This document shows, one piece after another, positions 6,639 through 13,739 of a stretch of 64,000 nucleotides of DNA. Every line of letters begins with the position of its first letter. Within the stretch, counting starts at the first letter, position 1. The notes under the pieces are model-generated. The model had not been told where the DNA came from, searched no databases, and saw only the letters and a program-made list of their open reading frames with translations. A program made the position numbers and the translations under genes. This stretch comes from Nocardioides turkmenicus (GTDB lineage Bacteria > Actinomycetota > Actinomycetes > Propionibacteriales > Nocardioidaceae), in the NCBI RefSeq assembly GCF_011045035.1, contig NZ_JAALAA010000005.1, positions 186,001 to 250,000 of the forward strand, written 5' to 3'.

Positions 6639-6680
6639 AGGGGCGCCCCAGGGCGTTACAGCGCTCCAGGGACGCCCCTT
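6639..6680 (-). terminator. Terminator-like hairpin after 6708-7898
   Basis: Stem aggggcg/cgcccctt with an internal extension (cccagg/cctgg-like) lying 28 nt downstream of the minus-strand gene ending at 6708. The minus strand begins the stem with aaaggggcg; no clear T-run follows. Confidence 0.5.
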
Positions 6681-6707
6681 TGCTTCTCAGGCGTCGGAAT
6701 AGACGGA

Positions 6708-7898
6708 CTACGGCGCCAGCGAGTACGTCACGATGCCGTTAGCGTCAGTGTCCGCGACGATCACGCCCGACGCCTCTAGCGCCTCCATCGCCTCATCGGC
6801 GTAGTCACGAATAGAGCGCGCCACCTTGTTACGCAGACGCCCAGCCGATAGCGGACCGGTCACAAGAACCGTTTTGATCCGTTCTGACGCCCGACGCAGG
6901 TTATCGGCTTCGGTATCGGTAGGCGCGTCCTGAGACACAGTGAACTTGCCGCCATGCTTCATTCGTACCGTGATATCGACTCCTTCGGCCTCAGCACCAA
7001 AGCGCGCGGGGTCAGCGTCGATAGCGAGACGGACAAGCGTCTCTAGAATCTCGTCACGAGACAAGACGGGCAGAGTGGACATATCGAATAACTCCCTTTC
7101 CGGGGTCGGCGCCACCGTGCGGCGTGCGCTCGAATCTGTGTGCTCGATACCTAAAGCACGGAACACTTCGAATAGACGTTGACGCGAGAACGCACGGGGC
7201 GGCGTCGGCGGTATCGCGTACCTAGAGAAGTCCTCAACGAAGAACTCTTCATCCTCACCGATGTAATCGGACCATGCGGCTACCAGACGATCACCGTTAG
7301 CGATGACAACGTCAACATCGATAGGGGCACCCGGCATAGCGTCGGGGCAAAACACGTACTCCAGTAGCGCCCATGTCGCGGTTCCCCATTCGTCGCAACG
7401 CACGTTCTCCCGATGACGCGCGTTCCGTTCCTCACGAGACATGCCGTTACCCGATGCGCGCTTCTTGCGTTCCGCTAGAGGCAGCGTCCGGATAACGACA
7501 CCGGCAGCCATCGACAGATGACGCAGAAACTCGGCGTCCGGCTTGTAGGAAGCGCGGCGCCACGTCGACAGAGCCTCAAACGTCGTGTCAGACGGCTCAG
7601 GAGTGGCCTGTAACGCGAGTACGGCGGCAGTGGCAATGTTGCTGCCCGTGACGTTCCCTTCGGGCGTCACAACGACGTTACGAGACGTACGCCGCGCGTC
7701 GGGTGACGTCCTGAAGAACCGCGACAGTTCGATAGGTGCGGGCACCTTCACATGTGCGGGTCTGTCGTCGCCAGGGACACGGACACTGCCGCGTAGTTCG
7801 CGTTCCTTCGGGTCACGGTCGCCGAAGTGGATACGAAACCGCTCAGCGGCAAAGAACGCGGCGACGTCGAAACGGATTGGTAGTGGTGGGTCGGACAT
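6708..7898 (-). CDS. Hypothetical protein, possible replication or regulatory protein
   Basis: 396 residues beginning MSDPPLPIRFDVAAFFAAER, with gaggaaaccctt upstream. It is the second largest protein of element 1. A basic stretch near residue 140 (LAERKKRASGN) precedes a short RHRENVRCDEWGTATW segment. The last 90 residues read as a winged-helix domain: RIKTVLVTGPLSAGRLRNKV, then DEAMEALEASGVIV and a beta hairpin to the end. No Walker motif or polymerase/primase signature is visible. A long inverted repeat (8100-8240) lies just upstream of it, so a role at that site, such as initiator or repressor, is a fair guess. No known family is identified. Confidence 0.65.
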   Translation of the reverse strand: MSDPPLPIRFDVAAFFAAERFRIHFGDRDPKERELRGSVRVPGDDRPAHVKVPAPIELSRFFRTSPDARRTSRNVVVTPEGNVTGSNIATAAVLALQATPEPSDTTFEALSTWRRASYKPDAEFLRHLSMAAGVVIRTLPLAERKKRASGNGMSREERNARHRENVRCDEWGTATWALLEYVFCPDAMPGAPIDVDVVIANGDRLVAAWSDYIGEDEEFFVEDFSRYAIPPTPPRAFSRQRLFEVFRALGIEHTDSSARRTVAPTPERELFDMSTLPVLSRDEILETLVRLAIDADPARFGAEAEGVDITVRMKHGGKFTVSQDAPTDTEADNLRRASERIKTVLVTGPLSAGRLRNKVARSIRDYADEAMEALEASGVIVADTDANGIVTYSLAP

Positions 7899-8099
7899 AA
7901 GGGTTTCCTCTTCTCAGGGGACGGCTGACTCTTGCCAGTCGCAGGACGCGCCAGCGTTTACACGCCAGCACGAAACACAGGTGACCCGTTGTGGGTCTGG
8001 ACCTACTCCCGACGTAAGACAGGGCAACACCGGGGCATGTAGCGCGGGGCAGGGTCTACGTCGGAGATACGTCGGGACGGGCGCTAGCCGTCTCACCGT

Positions 8100-8240
8100 T
8101 AGGCTGAATGCGGTAATCGCGAGACAGGGAAGGTACTTCCTCCCTTACTAGATTGCGTGTAATAGCAGCAGCGCTCTTACATACATATAGGGCCGGGGCA
8201 TAGTCGTTTCCCTGTCTCGCAGTTACCGCACTTCGGCCTA
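8100..8240. repeat. Long inverted repeat, candidate origin or operator
   Basis: Arms of about 32 nt at 8100-8131 and 8208-8240. The common core is ttccctgtctcgc, a two-base difference, then ttaccgca, then gcct(a). The 76-nt spacer is locally AT-richer (tcttacatacatatag). It separates the minus-strand gene 6708-7898 from the minus-strand gene 8255-8443. Too widely spaced for a simple terminator. Confidence 0.7.
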
Positions 8241-8254
8241 ACGTCCGGGACGGA

Positions 8255-8443
8255 TTAGCGCCCTCCGGCGACGTTTACACGCGGTGCGTCGAGTCCAGCG
8301 GCGCGCGCCGCATGGATCAGGGCACGGTCACGGGCGCGGTGGGCGCGTTTGCGGCAGGGTACGCCGCAATACAGCGGTTTCTGTCCGCGCCGGTTCTCGC
8401 GGGTCCACTCCTTGCCGCAGTGGTCGCACTTATAAGACTCCAT
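8255..8443 (-). CDS. Small zinc-finger protein
   Basis: 62 residues, MESYKCDHCGKEWTRENRRG then YCGVPCRKRAHRARDRA. The pattern CxxC...CxxxC with basic residues is typical of the short zinc-finger proteins common in actinobacterial phages and islands. Several HRARDRA-type basic residues suggest nucleic-acid binding. The gaaaggagaccgacg upstream of the ATG is a good ribosome-binding site. The element motif cgtttacac falls inside its 3' end (8272-8280). Confidence 0.7.
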   Translation of the reverse strand: MESYKCDHCGKEWTRENRRGQKPLYCGVPCRKRAHRARDRALIHAARAAGLDAPRVNVAGGR

Positions 8444-8501
8444 CGTCGGTCTCCTTTCGGCGGTAGGTATTTGGTTACCGGGACGCGTTTAGGGCAAAAG
8501 A

Positions 8502-8541
8502 AGTTGCCCCGCTATGGGCACCACTCCACAACGGGGCAACT
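8502..8541 (-). terminator. Hairpin with T-run, minus orientation
   Basis: 10-bp stem agttgccccg/cggggcaact with a 20-nt loop, followed on the minus strand by tcttttg. It is a good terminator, but the stretch just upstream of it on that strand (8545-8815) has no gene, which leaves room for a short non-coding transcript over the repeat array. Confidence 0.55.
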
Positions 8542-8623
8542 CCCCCCAACCAACCCGGAGAAGAAGTCTTGCGAGCCGCCCCGGCGTCACGCCGGACCGG
8601 CACAGATACGTAACAGGCCAACA

Positions 8624-8775
8624 GCGCCCGAAACGCTCACCTGACTATGTGAGGACCAGTCGCGCCCGAAACGCTCACATGAGTTTCAGCGGCGCCGGTC
8701 GCCTCAGGAAGTGAAAGCCCCAGCGGCGCCGGGATCGCTCGCAACTTCCCAGGATGTGAGATAAGCAGCGGCGCC
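8624..8775. repeat. Iteron-like direct repeats
   Basis: gcgcccgaaacgctcac occurs twice (8624-8640 and 8662-8678, 38-nt period). cagcggcgcc occurs three times (8687-8696, 8721-8730, 8766-8775). All copies are in the same orientation. Spacers are unequal, so this is not CRISPR. The pattern fits binding sites for an initiator or for the recombinase directionality machinery. Confidence 0.6.
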
Positions 8776-8818
8776 AGAGGCTCTAGAACGCGTTTACACG
8801 GCCTAGTAGACGCAGAAC

Positions 8819-8849
8819 GGCCCGTGGCCCCATTACAGGGTCACGGGCC
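8819..8849 (-). terminator. Terminator after serine recombinase
   Basis: Stem ggcccgtg(g)ccc/ggg(t)cacgggcc around a 7-nt loop, 22 nt downstream of the recombinase stop on the minus strand. Confidence 0.7.
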
Positions 8850-8871
8850 GGTCTACGGCGATCCTGTGGTG

Positions 8872-10380
8872 TTACATGTCCTCGCAGACCTGGCGCCACA
8901 ACTGCGCGGCGTACTCGCCAGCGTCGGGCAGGTCGAACCGCTCGGACAGTGGTTGTACCTTGCCGCCTTGCATCCCCGGCTTTACGACGATGCGCGACGG
9001 CAGACCATCGGCCAGGATCTGCCTACGCTCGCTATCGGTGTTCGCGGCGTCGTAGCGCTGCCGGATCGTGCGCATGTCGGTAGGCGGTTGGACTTCGGCG
9101 GCAGCGTCGGCAGCGGCAGCCTTATCCCGGAGCGCAGCAAGGCGCGTTGTCAGAGCGTTGAACGACGCCAGGTCATCGGCAGTCGCGGAACCACTCGTTA
9201 GGCGGCGCTGAACGTCGCTGTGAGCGTCTTCGACGGCTGCCAGTTCCCCAGCGTCCACCGAATCGATAACGGGGCGTTCAGGGACGATTACGAGACCACC
9301 GACAAGCGCCAGTACGAAACGAGTTACCAGATCGTCAGCGAGCGCGATTGTCACCGTTACCGGGCCAGGGCACAGCAACCCGCCACGGCACCGATAGCGG
9401 GCAGTGGCGTGTGCCGGACGATGCGGATACATGATCCGTCCGCATGATGCGCACTCCAGCAGTCCGGAAAGCAGCGCCGGGGAACGCTTACCGGCCGGTG
9501 CGTCTCGACGGACAGCGCGAGCGCTCAGGGCTTCCTGCAACTCCAGCCAGCGCGGATAGGAAATGAGCGCGAGAGAATCTAGGCGTACTGCGACGCCGTC
9601 AGCGTCACGACGTACGCCGCCATTCGTGATAACGCCGTAAAGCGCCGGGGATTCGAGAATCTTTCGCGTGCCGTTGCTGTACCAGGATTTGCCCTTTGGT
9701 TTCCATCCGCGCTCTGTCCATCCACGCGCGACAGACAGAATAGATCCACCGTCGATGATGTGATCGACAGCCCAGAGGACATGTGCCGCCTTTTCAGGGT
9801 CCGGCGCCCACGTGTGCCCGCCACCTTCACGGGGCACCTTCATAACCCACGCCGGACGCTGCCCGCCGTGGATTCTGTCCGGCGTTGACCGTACCTCGGC
9901 GCGGTGAGAATGGATACGTTCGCGGATAGCGTCGCGCTCACTCTTCGCGAGCGCACCCATGACGGCTACTTGGATATCCCACGTCGCCGATTCCGAATCC
10001 AACGAGTCCTTATAGGACAGGAAACGAACCGGCTTATGCGACGGCTCGCCGTCAGCGTTTACTCCCTCTACGACGTCGAGGAATGTTGCGAGTGCAGCCG
10101 TGCCGCCACGGGATACACGGTCCAACTTCCACGCGAGAAGGTGAGTAGCCCGTTCGCTCTTCGCGTCGTCCAGCCACGCCAGAAGACCGGGACGCTTCCG
10201 CAGAGCACCAGACTTCCCGTTGTCGGTGTGTACGGCGATCACGTCGAGTCCGTGACGCGCGGCTAGTTCCCGTAGATCCTTCTCCTGTGTTTCGAGACCC
10301 GTAGACGCATCGTCAGCCTTGCCTGAGAGGCGAAGGAGGAGCGACGCCGTGCCGTGGTTCATGCGTCGATTGTCGCTCAT
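8872..10380 (-). CDS. Large serine recombinase (integrase), element 1
   Basis: 502 residues. The N-terminal resolvase domain (about 10-150) has the catalytic serine in LLLRLSGKADDASTGLETQ, then HLLAWKLDRVSRGG and AKSERDAIRERI with conserved active-site arginines. The recombinase domain (about 170-290) includes ILESPALYGVI. A zinc ribbon CASCGRIMY...RYRC...CPG follows at about 315-345, then a coiled region. It should integrate and excise the element between attP and the attB in yraN without host factors. It overlaps the upstream small gene by 4 nt. Only about 310 nt separate its start from attR, all filled by that small gene. Confidence 0.96.
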   Translation of the reverse strand: MSDNRRMNHGTASLLLRLSGKADDASTGLETQEKDLRELAARHGLDVIAVHTDNGKSGALRKRPGLLAWLDDAKSERATHLLAWKLDRVSRGGTAALATFLDVVEGVNADGEPSHKPVRFLSYKDSLDSESATWDIQVAVMGALAKSERDAIRERIHSHRAEVRSTPDRIHGGQRPAWVMKVPREGGGHTWAPDPEKAAHVLWAVDHIIDGGSILSVARGWTERGWKPKGKSWYSNGTRKILESPALYGVITNGGVRRDADGVAVRLDSLALISYPRWLELQEALSARAVRRDAPAGKRSPALLSGLLECASCGRIMYPHRPAHATARYRCRGGLLCPGPVTVTIALADDLVTRFVLALVGGLVIVPERPVIDSVDAGELAAVEDAHSDVQRRLTSGSATADDLASFNALTTRLAALRDKAAAADAAAEVQPPTDMRTIRQRYDAANTDSERRQILADGLPSRIVVKPGMQGGKVQPLSERFDLPDAGEYAAQLWRQVCEDM

Positions 10381-10655
10381 TCGGCGATCACCGATGCAAT
10401 CACGTGAGCCGTCGCTACGGACAGCATCGCGTCGGTGATGTAGTCCGACGCTTCACGCGGCCACGCACGGTGAATCAGCGACGTCAGCGCCTCATCAAGG
10501 AGCGCGGGACACTCGGACGGCACAGCGTCGGCGGCGAGCACCAGGAGGTGCTGCAGGTCGCGGATTGCGGCGCGGTCGACCTCGTCGGGGGCAGCGGTCG
10601 CGGCAGCCGTGAGCGCGATCTCAGCGGCGGCGATGTGGGTACGAAGGTCAGTCAT
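10377..10655 (-). CDS. Small hypothetical protein co-transcribed with the recombinase
   Basis: 92 residues beginning MTDLRTHIAAAEIALTAAAT, alanine-rich and helical throughout. The start is supported by gaggaacccgcc. Its stop overlaps the recombinase start (ATGA), so the two are translated together. It lies between attR and the integrase gene, a position where some elements carry a recombination directionality factor, but the protein has no recognisable DNA-binding motif. Function unknown. Confidence 0.6.
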   Translation of the reverse strand: MTDLRTHIAAAEIALTAAATAAPDEVDRAAIRDLQHLLVLAADAVPSECPALLDEALTSLIHRAWPREASDYITDAMLSVATAHVIASVIAE

Positions 10656-10668
10656 GGCGGGTTCCTCA

Positions 10669-10697
10669 GGTTACCTAGATTCCCCTTCCGCAACTGG
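10669..10697. other. attR of element 1
   Basis: ggttac (10669-10674), 9 nt, then ccttcc and gcaact (10690-10695). The predicted crossover is aa at 10692-10693. The host side continues ggcgctgcgacg, the yraN codons for WRCD. Confidence 0.82.
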
Positions 10698-10958
10698 CGC
10701 TGCGACGACGGAGAGATCGACCTGGTCCTCCGTGACGGCGACACGCTCGTCGTCTGCGAGGTGAAGACGCGCAGCCATGACGGCTGCGGCACTCCCCACG
10801 AGGCGGTCGACAAGACCAAGCTCGACCGGCTGAAGCGGTTGGCGATCGCCTGGCTGCAGCAGCACGACGCGCGGGCCCCGGGGATCAGGATAGACCTGGT
10901 CGCGGTGATGCACGCGCCGCGTGGATCCGCGCTGGTCGAGCACGTCAGGGGTCTGTGA
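10693..10958 (+). pseudogene. yraN: yraN 3' part, split by element 1
   Basis: Carries the nuclease core of YraN: CDDGEIDLVLRDG, then VVCEVKTRSHDGCG, matching the GEIDL...EVKTR active-site strand pair of the PD-(D/E)XK fold. It ends SALVEHVRGL and its stop overlaps the start of comM. In this state it has no native start codon, although a frame open from 10404 inside the element reads into it. Excision would restore a 121-residue protein, the normal family length. Confidence 0.92.
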
Positions 10959-12541
10959 TGGGATACGCGCGAGCTCATGGCGTTGCGCTTCGCGGCGCCG
11001 TCGGCCACCTGGTCGACGTGCAGGCCGACGTCTCGCCGGGCCTGGTCGGGGTGACGCTGGTCGGGCGTGCCGACAGCGTCCTGGCCGAGGGACGTGACCG
11101 GGTGCGGATGGCGATCATCAACTCCGACCTCGACTGGCCTGCGACCAAGCGGATCACGGTGCTGCTCTCCCCGGCCGATCTGCCGAAGGGCGGCTCTCAC
11201 TACGACCTGGCGATGGCGCTGGCGATCCTCGCAGCAGGCGGTGAGATCGAGGCGGCCGGGCTGGAGCGTACGGTCTTCATCGGGGAGCTCGCGCTGGACG
11301 GCGGGCTGCGGCCGACCTCCGGCGTGCTGCCGATGGTCCTCGCCGCCTCTCACGCCGGGATCGCCCGGGTCGTCGTGCCGGAGCCGCAGGTGGCCGAGGC
11401 GCGGATGGTGCCGGGGATGGAGATCCTGGGGTTCCGCTCGCTCGGCCAGGTCGTGGCCGAGCTCCGGGGCGAGCCGGTGCCGGACGCGCCGCCGGTCGCC
11501 ACCGGCACCGGTGGCAGCCTGCTCGGCTGGCGCGGCGACCGCAGGCTCGACGACATGGACATGTCCGACCTGCGCGGCATGCCCGAGACGCGCTACGCGG
11601 TCGAGGTCGCCGCCGCCGGGGGACACCACCTGCTGCTCAAGGGGCCGAAGGGCTGCGGGAAGACCTCGATCGCCGAGCGGATCCCGACGATCCTGCCCGA
11701 CCTCTCCCGCGAGGAGTCGCTCGAGGTGATGGCGGTGCAGTCGCTGGCCGGCGTGCTCGACGTCGATCGCGGGCTGCTGACCCGGCCGCCGTTCTCGGCT
11801 CCCCATCACGACGCCTCGAAACCCGGCATCATCGGCGGCGGCAGCGGCCGGGTCCGACCTGGCCAGGTCTCGCTGTCCCACGCCGGCGTGCTGTTCCTCG
11901 ACGAGTTCCCGCTGTTCAAGAGCGACGTCATCGAGTGCCTGCGCGAGCCGCTGGAGAGCGGCGACATCACCGTGTCCCGCGGCGAGGAGTCGGTGACCCT
12001 ACCGGCGCGTGCGCTGGTGGTGCTTGCCGCCAACCCGTGCCCGTGCGGCAACTACGACGCCTCGATCACCAAGGACGGCTGCATCTGCCGGCCCAACGAA
12101 CGCCAGGCCTATGACCGCAAGGTCTCCGGGCCGATCACCGACCGCATCGACATCGTCCGCACGTTGCGGCCGATGTCCGAGCAGAACCACGACCCGTGGG
12201 GTTCGGAGACCAGCGCCGAGATCCGCGATCGGGTCACGGCGGCCCGGCGCCGCCAGCGCGAGCGCTACGCCGACTTCGGATGGCGGCTCAACGGCCAGGC
12301 CAGCGGGATCGCCCTGCGCGACCACTGGCCGCTGCCACCTGCCGCCGAGGCGCTCATCGACTCGCGGATCTTCTCGGGTGCTCTGACCCGTCGCGGCGCG
12401 GTGCGGGTGCATCGCCTGGCGTGGACGGTGGCCGACCTCGCGGGGGTCGACTGGCCGGGCGTCGCCGAGACCGAGACGGCGCTCGCGCTGCGTGGCGGTG
12501 GCTCGCTCACGGTCTCGGCCTTCGAGGGGAGGTCGGCATGA
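10955..12541 (+). CDS. comM: ComM/YifB-like AAA+ ATPase (Mg-chelatase family)
   Basis: 528 residues from GTG 10955 or ATG 10958, overlapping the yraN stop. The N-terminal ring-type domain (GVTLVGRADSVLAEGRDRVR, GGSHYDLAMALAIL) is followed by an AAA+ core with Walker A KGPKGCGKTSIAER near residue 230, Walker B GVLFLDEFPLF, and the ANPCPCGNY insert with further cysteines, typical of ComM. ComM is a hexameric helicase that promotes branch migration of incoming single-stranded DNA during natural transformation. Its stop overlaps dprA by ATGA, so yraN-comM-dprA is one operon. Element 1 splits the first gene and may also separate comM from its promoter. Confidence 0.95.
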   Translation: MMGYARAHGVALRGAVGHLVDVQADVSPGLVGVTLVGRADSVLAEGRDRVRMAIINSDLDWPATKRITVLLSPADLPKGGSHYDLAMALAILAAGGEIEAAGLERTVFIGELALDGGLRPTSGVLPMVLAASHAGIARVVVPEPQVAEARMVPGMEILGFRSLGQVVAELRGEPVPDAPPVATGTGGSLLGWRGDRRLDDMDMSDLRGMPETRYAVEVAAAGGHHLLLKGPKGCGKTSIAERIPTILPDLSREESLEVMAVQSLAGVLDVDRGLLTRPPFSAPHHDASKPGIIGGGSGRVRPGQVSLSHAGVLFLDEFPLFKSDVIECLREPLESGDITVSRGEESVTLPARALVVLAANPCPCGNYDASITKDGCICRPNERQAYDRKVSGPITDRIDIVRTLRPMSEQNHDPWGSETSAEIRDRVTAARRRQRERYADFGWRLNGQASGIALRDHWPLPPAAEALIDSRIFSGALTRRGAVRVHRLAWTVADLAGVDWPGVAETETALALRGGGSLTVSAFEGRSA

Positions 12542-13710
12542 CCGCGGCGCCCGTCGCTCCGGGCTTCACCGACCTCGAGCGCGAGCGGCTGGCACGGATC
12601 GCGCTGACCCAGCTGGTCGAGCCCGGCACCCCACTGCTCGACACCTGCATGGTCGGATCCACCGCCACCGAGGTCTACCGGCGCTTCGCCGAGGAGGATC
12701 CCGAGCTCGGCGACGACGGCCTCGAGGCGAGGACGCGGCTGGCCGAGATCCACCCCGACCGCGACCTGGAGCGGGCAACCAACGCCGGCTTCCGCTACGT
12801 CATCCCCGGAGACGAGGAGTGGCCCGTCCAGGTCGAGCGGCTCGCCGGGCAGGAGCCCCTCCAGCACCGCACCGGCACGCCGCTCGGCCTGTGGGTCCGG
12901 GGGCCGCTCCTGCTCAGCGACCTCGACCGCTCGGTGGCCGTCGTCGGTTCCCGCGACGCGACCTCCTACGGGGCCGACGCTGCGGCGAGGATCGCTGCGG
13001 ACCTCGCGGTCAACGACTTCGTGACCGTCTCGGGCGCAGCGGTCGGTATCGACGCGGCCGCGCACCGCGGCGCGCTCACCGGCCCAGCCGGGAGCACCGT
13101 CGCCGTGTTGGCCGGTGGTGTCGACGTTCCCTACCCGCTGCGCAACCGGCGCCTGATCGACGCGATCGCCGAGAGCGGAGCGGTGATCTCGGAGATCGCT
13201 CCCGGCTTCCCGGTCACCCGCTACCGGTTCCTCTCCCGCAACCGGATCATCGCTGCTCTCGCTCGCGGCACCGTGGTCGTCGAGGCCGCGGCGCGCAGCG
13301 GCTCGCTCAACACCGCCCACTGGGCCTACAGCATCAACACACCCGTGATGGCGGTGCCGGGCCAGGTCGGGGCGATGACCTCGGTCGGCACCCACGAGCT
13401 CCTCCGCAACGGCAAGGGCGTCCTCGTCACCGACGGTCTCGATGTACGCGAGCTCGTCGGCGACATGGGGGAGGCCCTCCCTACCCAGCCCCGAGGCCCC
13501 GTACGCCGCCGCGACTCGCTCACCTCCGTCGAGAAGCAGGTCCTCGACGCGGTTCCGGTGAGCAGCCCGTCCTCCCAGCTCGACATCGCCAGATCGGCCT
13601 GCCTGCACCCCAAGACGGCCGGCACCGCCTTGTCACGCCTCGAGGCGCTCGGGCTCGCCGAGCGGTTCCCCGAGGGGTGGCAGCTGGCTCCGGGCGCGGC
13701 TCGCACCTGA
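12538..13710 (+). CDS. dprA: DNA processing protein DprA
   Basis: 390 residues from the ATG overlapping the comM stop. The Rossmann-like DprA core spans about 115-320 with VAVVGSRDATSYG, SGAAVGIDAAAHRGAL, VLAGGVDVPYP and ISEIAPGFPV, the conserved signature of the family. A winged-helix C-terminal domain follows (SQLDIARSACLHPKTAGTAL). An N-terminal HhH-like segment (residues 1-80) is divergent. DprA binds single-stranded DNA and loads RecA during transformation. Together with ComM it marks this as a DNA-uptake operon. Confidence 0.96.
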   Translation: MTAAPVAPGFTDLERERLARIALTQLVEPGTPLLDTCMVGSTATEVYRRFAEEDPELGDDGLEARTRLAEIHPDRDLERATNAGFRYVIPGDEEWPVQVERLAGQEPLQHRTGTPLGLWVRGPLLLSDLDRSVAVVGSRDATSYGADAAARIAADLAVNDFVTVSGAAVGIDAAAHRGALTGPAGSTVAVLAGGVDVPYPLRNRRLIDAIAESGAVISEIAPGFPVTRYRFLSRNRIIAALARGTVVVEAAARSGSLNTAHWAYSINTPVMAVPGQVGAMTSVGTHELLRNGKGVLVTDGLDVRELVGDMGEALPTQPRGPVRRRDSLTSVEKQVLDAVPVSSPSSQLDIARSACLHPKTAGTALSRLEALGLAERFPEGWQLAPGAART

Positions 13711-13739
13711 GGAAAGGCTCAGCATCTACCCTGGCTCAG

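Larger units (their letters stand above)
8444..8871. other. Gene-free region with repeats between zinc-finger and recombinase genes
   Basis: 428 nt without a credible gene. From left to right it holds the hairpin at 8502-8541, two direct repeats and three copies of cagcggcgcc between 8624 and 8775, one cgtttacac motif (8791-8799) and the recombinase terminator at 8819-8849. Confidence 0.55.
105..10692. mobile_element. Integrative element 1 in yraN, serine-recombinase type
   Basis: About 10.6 kb inserted in yraN. The ends share ccgcaactgg (100-109 and 10688-10697). It encodes a large serine recombinase near the right end, a CutA/XRE module at the left end, an HNH nuclease, a small protein that could be a small terminase, and a dozen unknown small proteins, mostly on the minus strand. 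No capsid, portal, large terminase, tail, relaxase, FtsK/Tra or type IV secretion gene is visible. GC looks lower than in flanking genes by eye and CTAG is abundant, which suggests a foreign origin. A phage satellite is the best guess; a degenerate prophage or a small non-conjugative island are alternatives. Confidence 0.88.

Noticed and set aside
8624..8775. CRISPR array
   Set aside because: Repeats are short, of two different kinds and unevenly spaced, with no unique spacers of constant length and no cas genes.
105..10692. Integrative conjugative element
   Set aside because: No relaxase, FtsK/Tra-type translocase, coupling protein or type IV secretion gene is visible.
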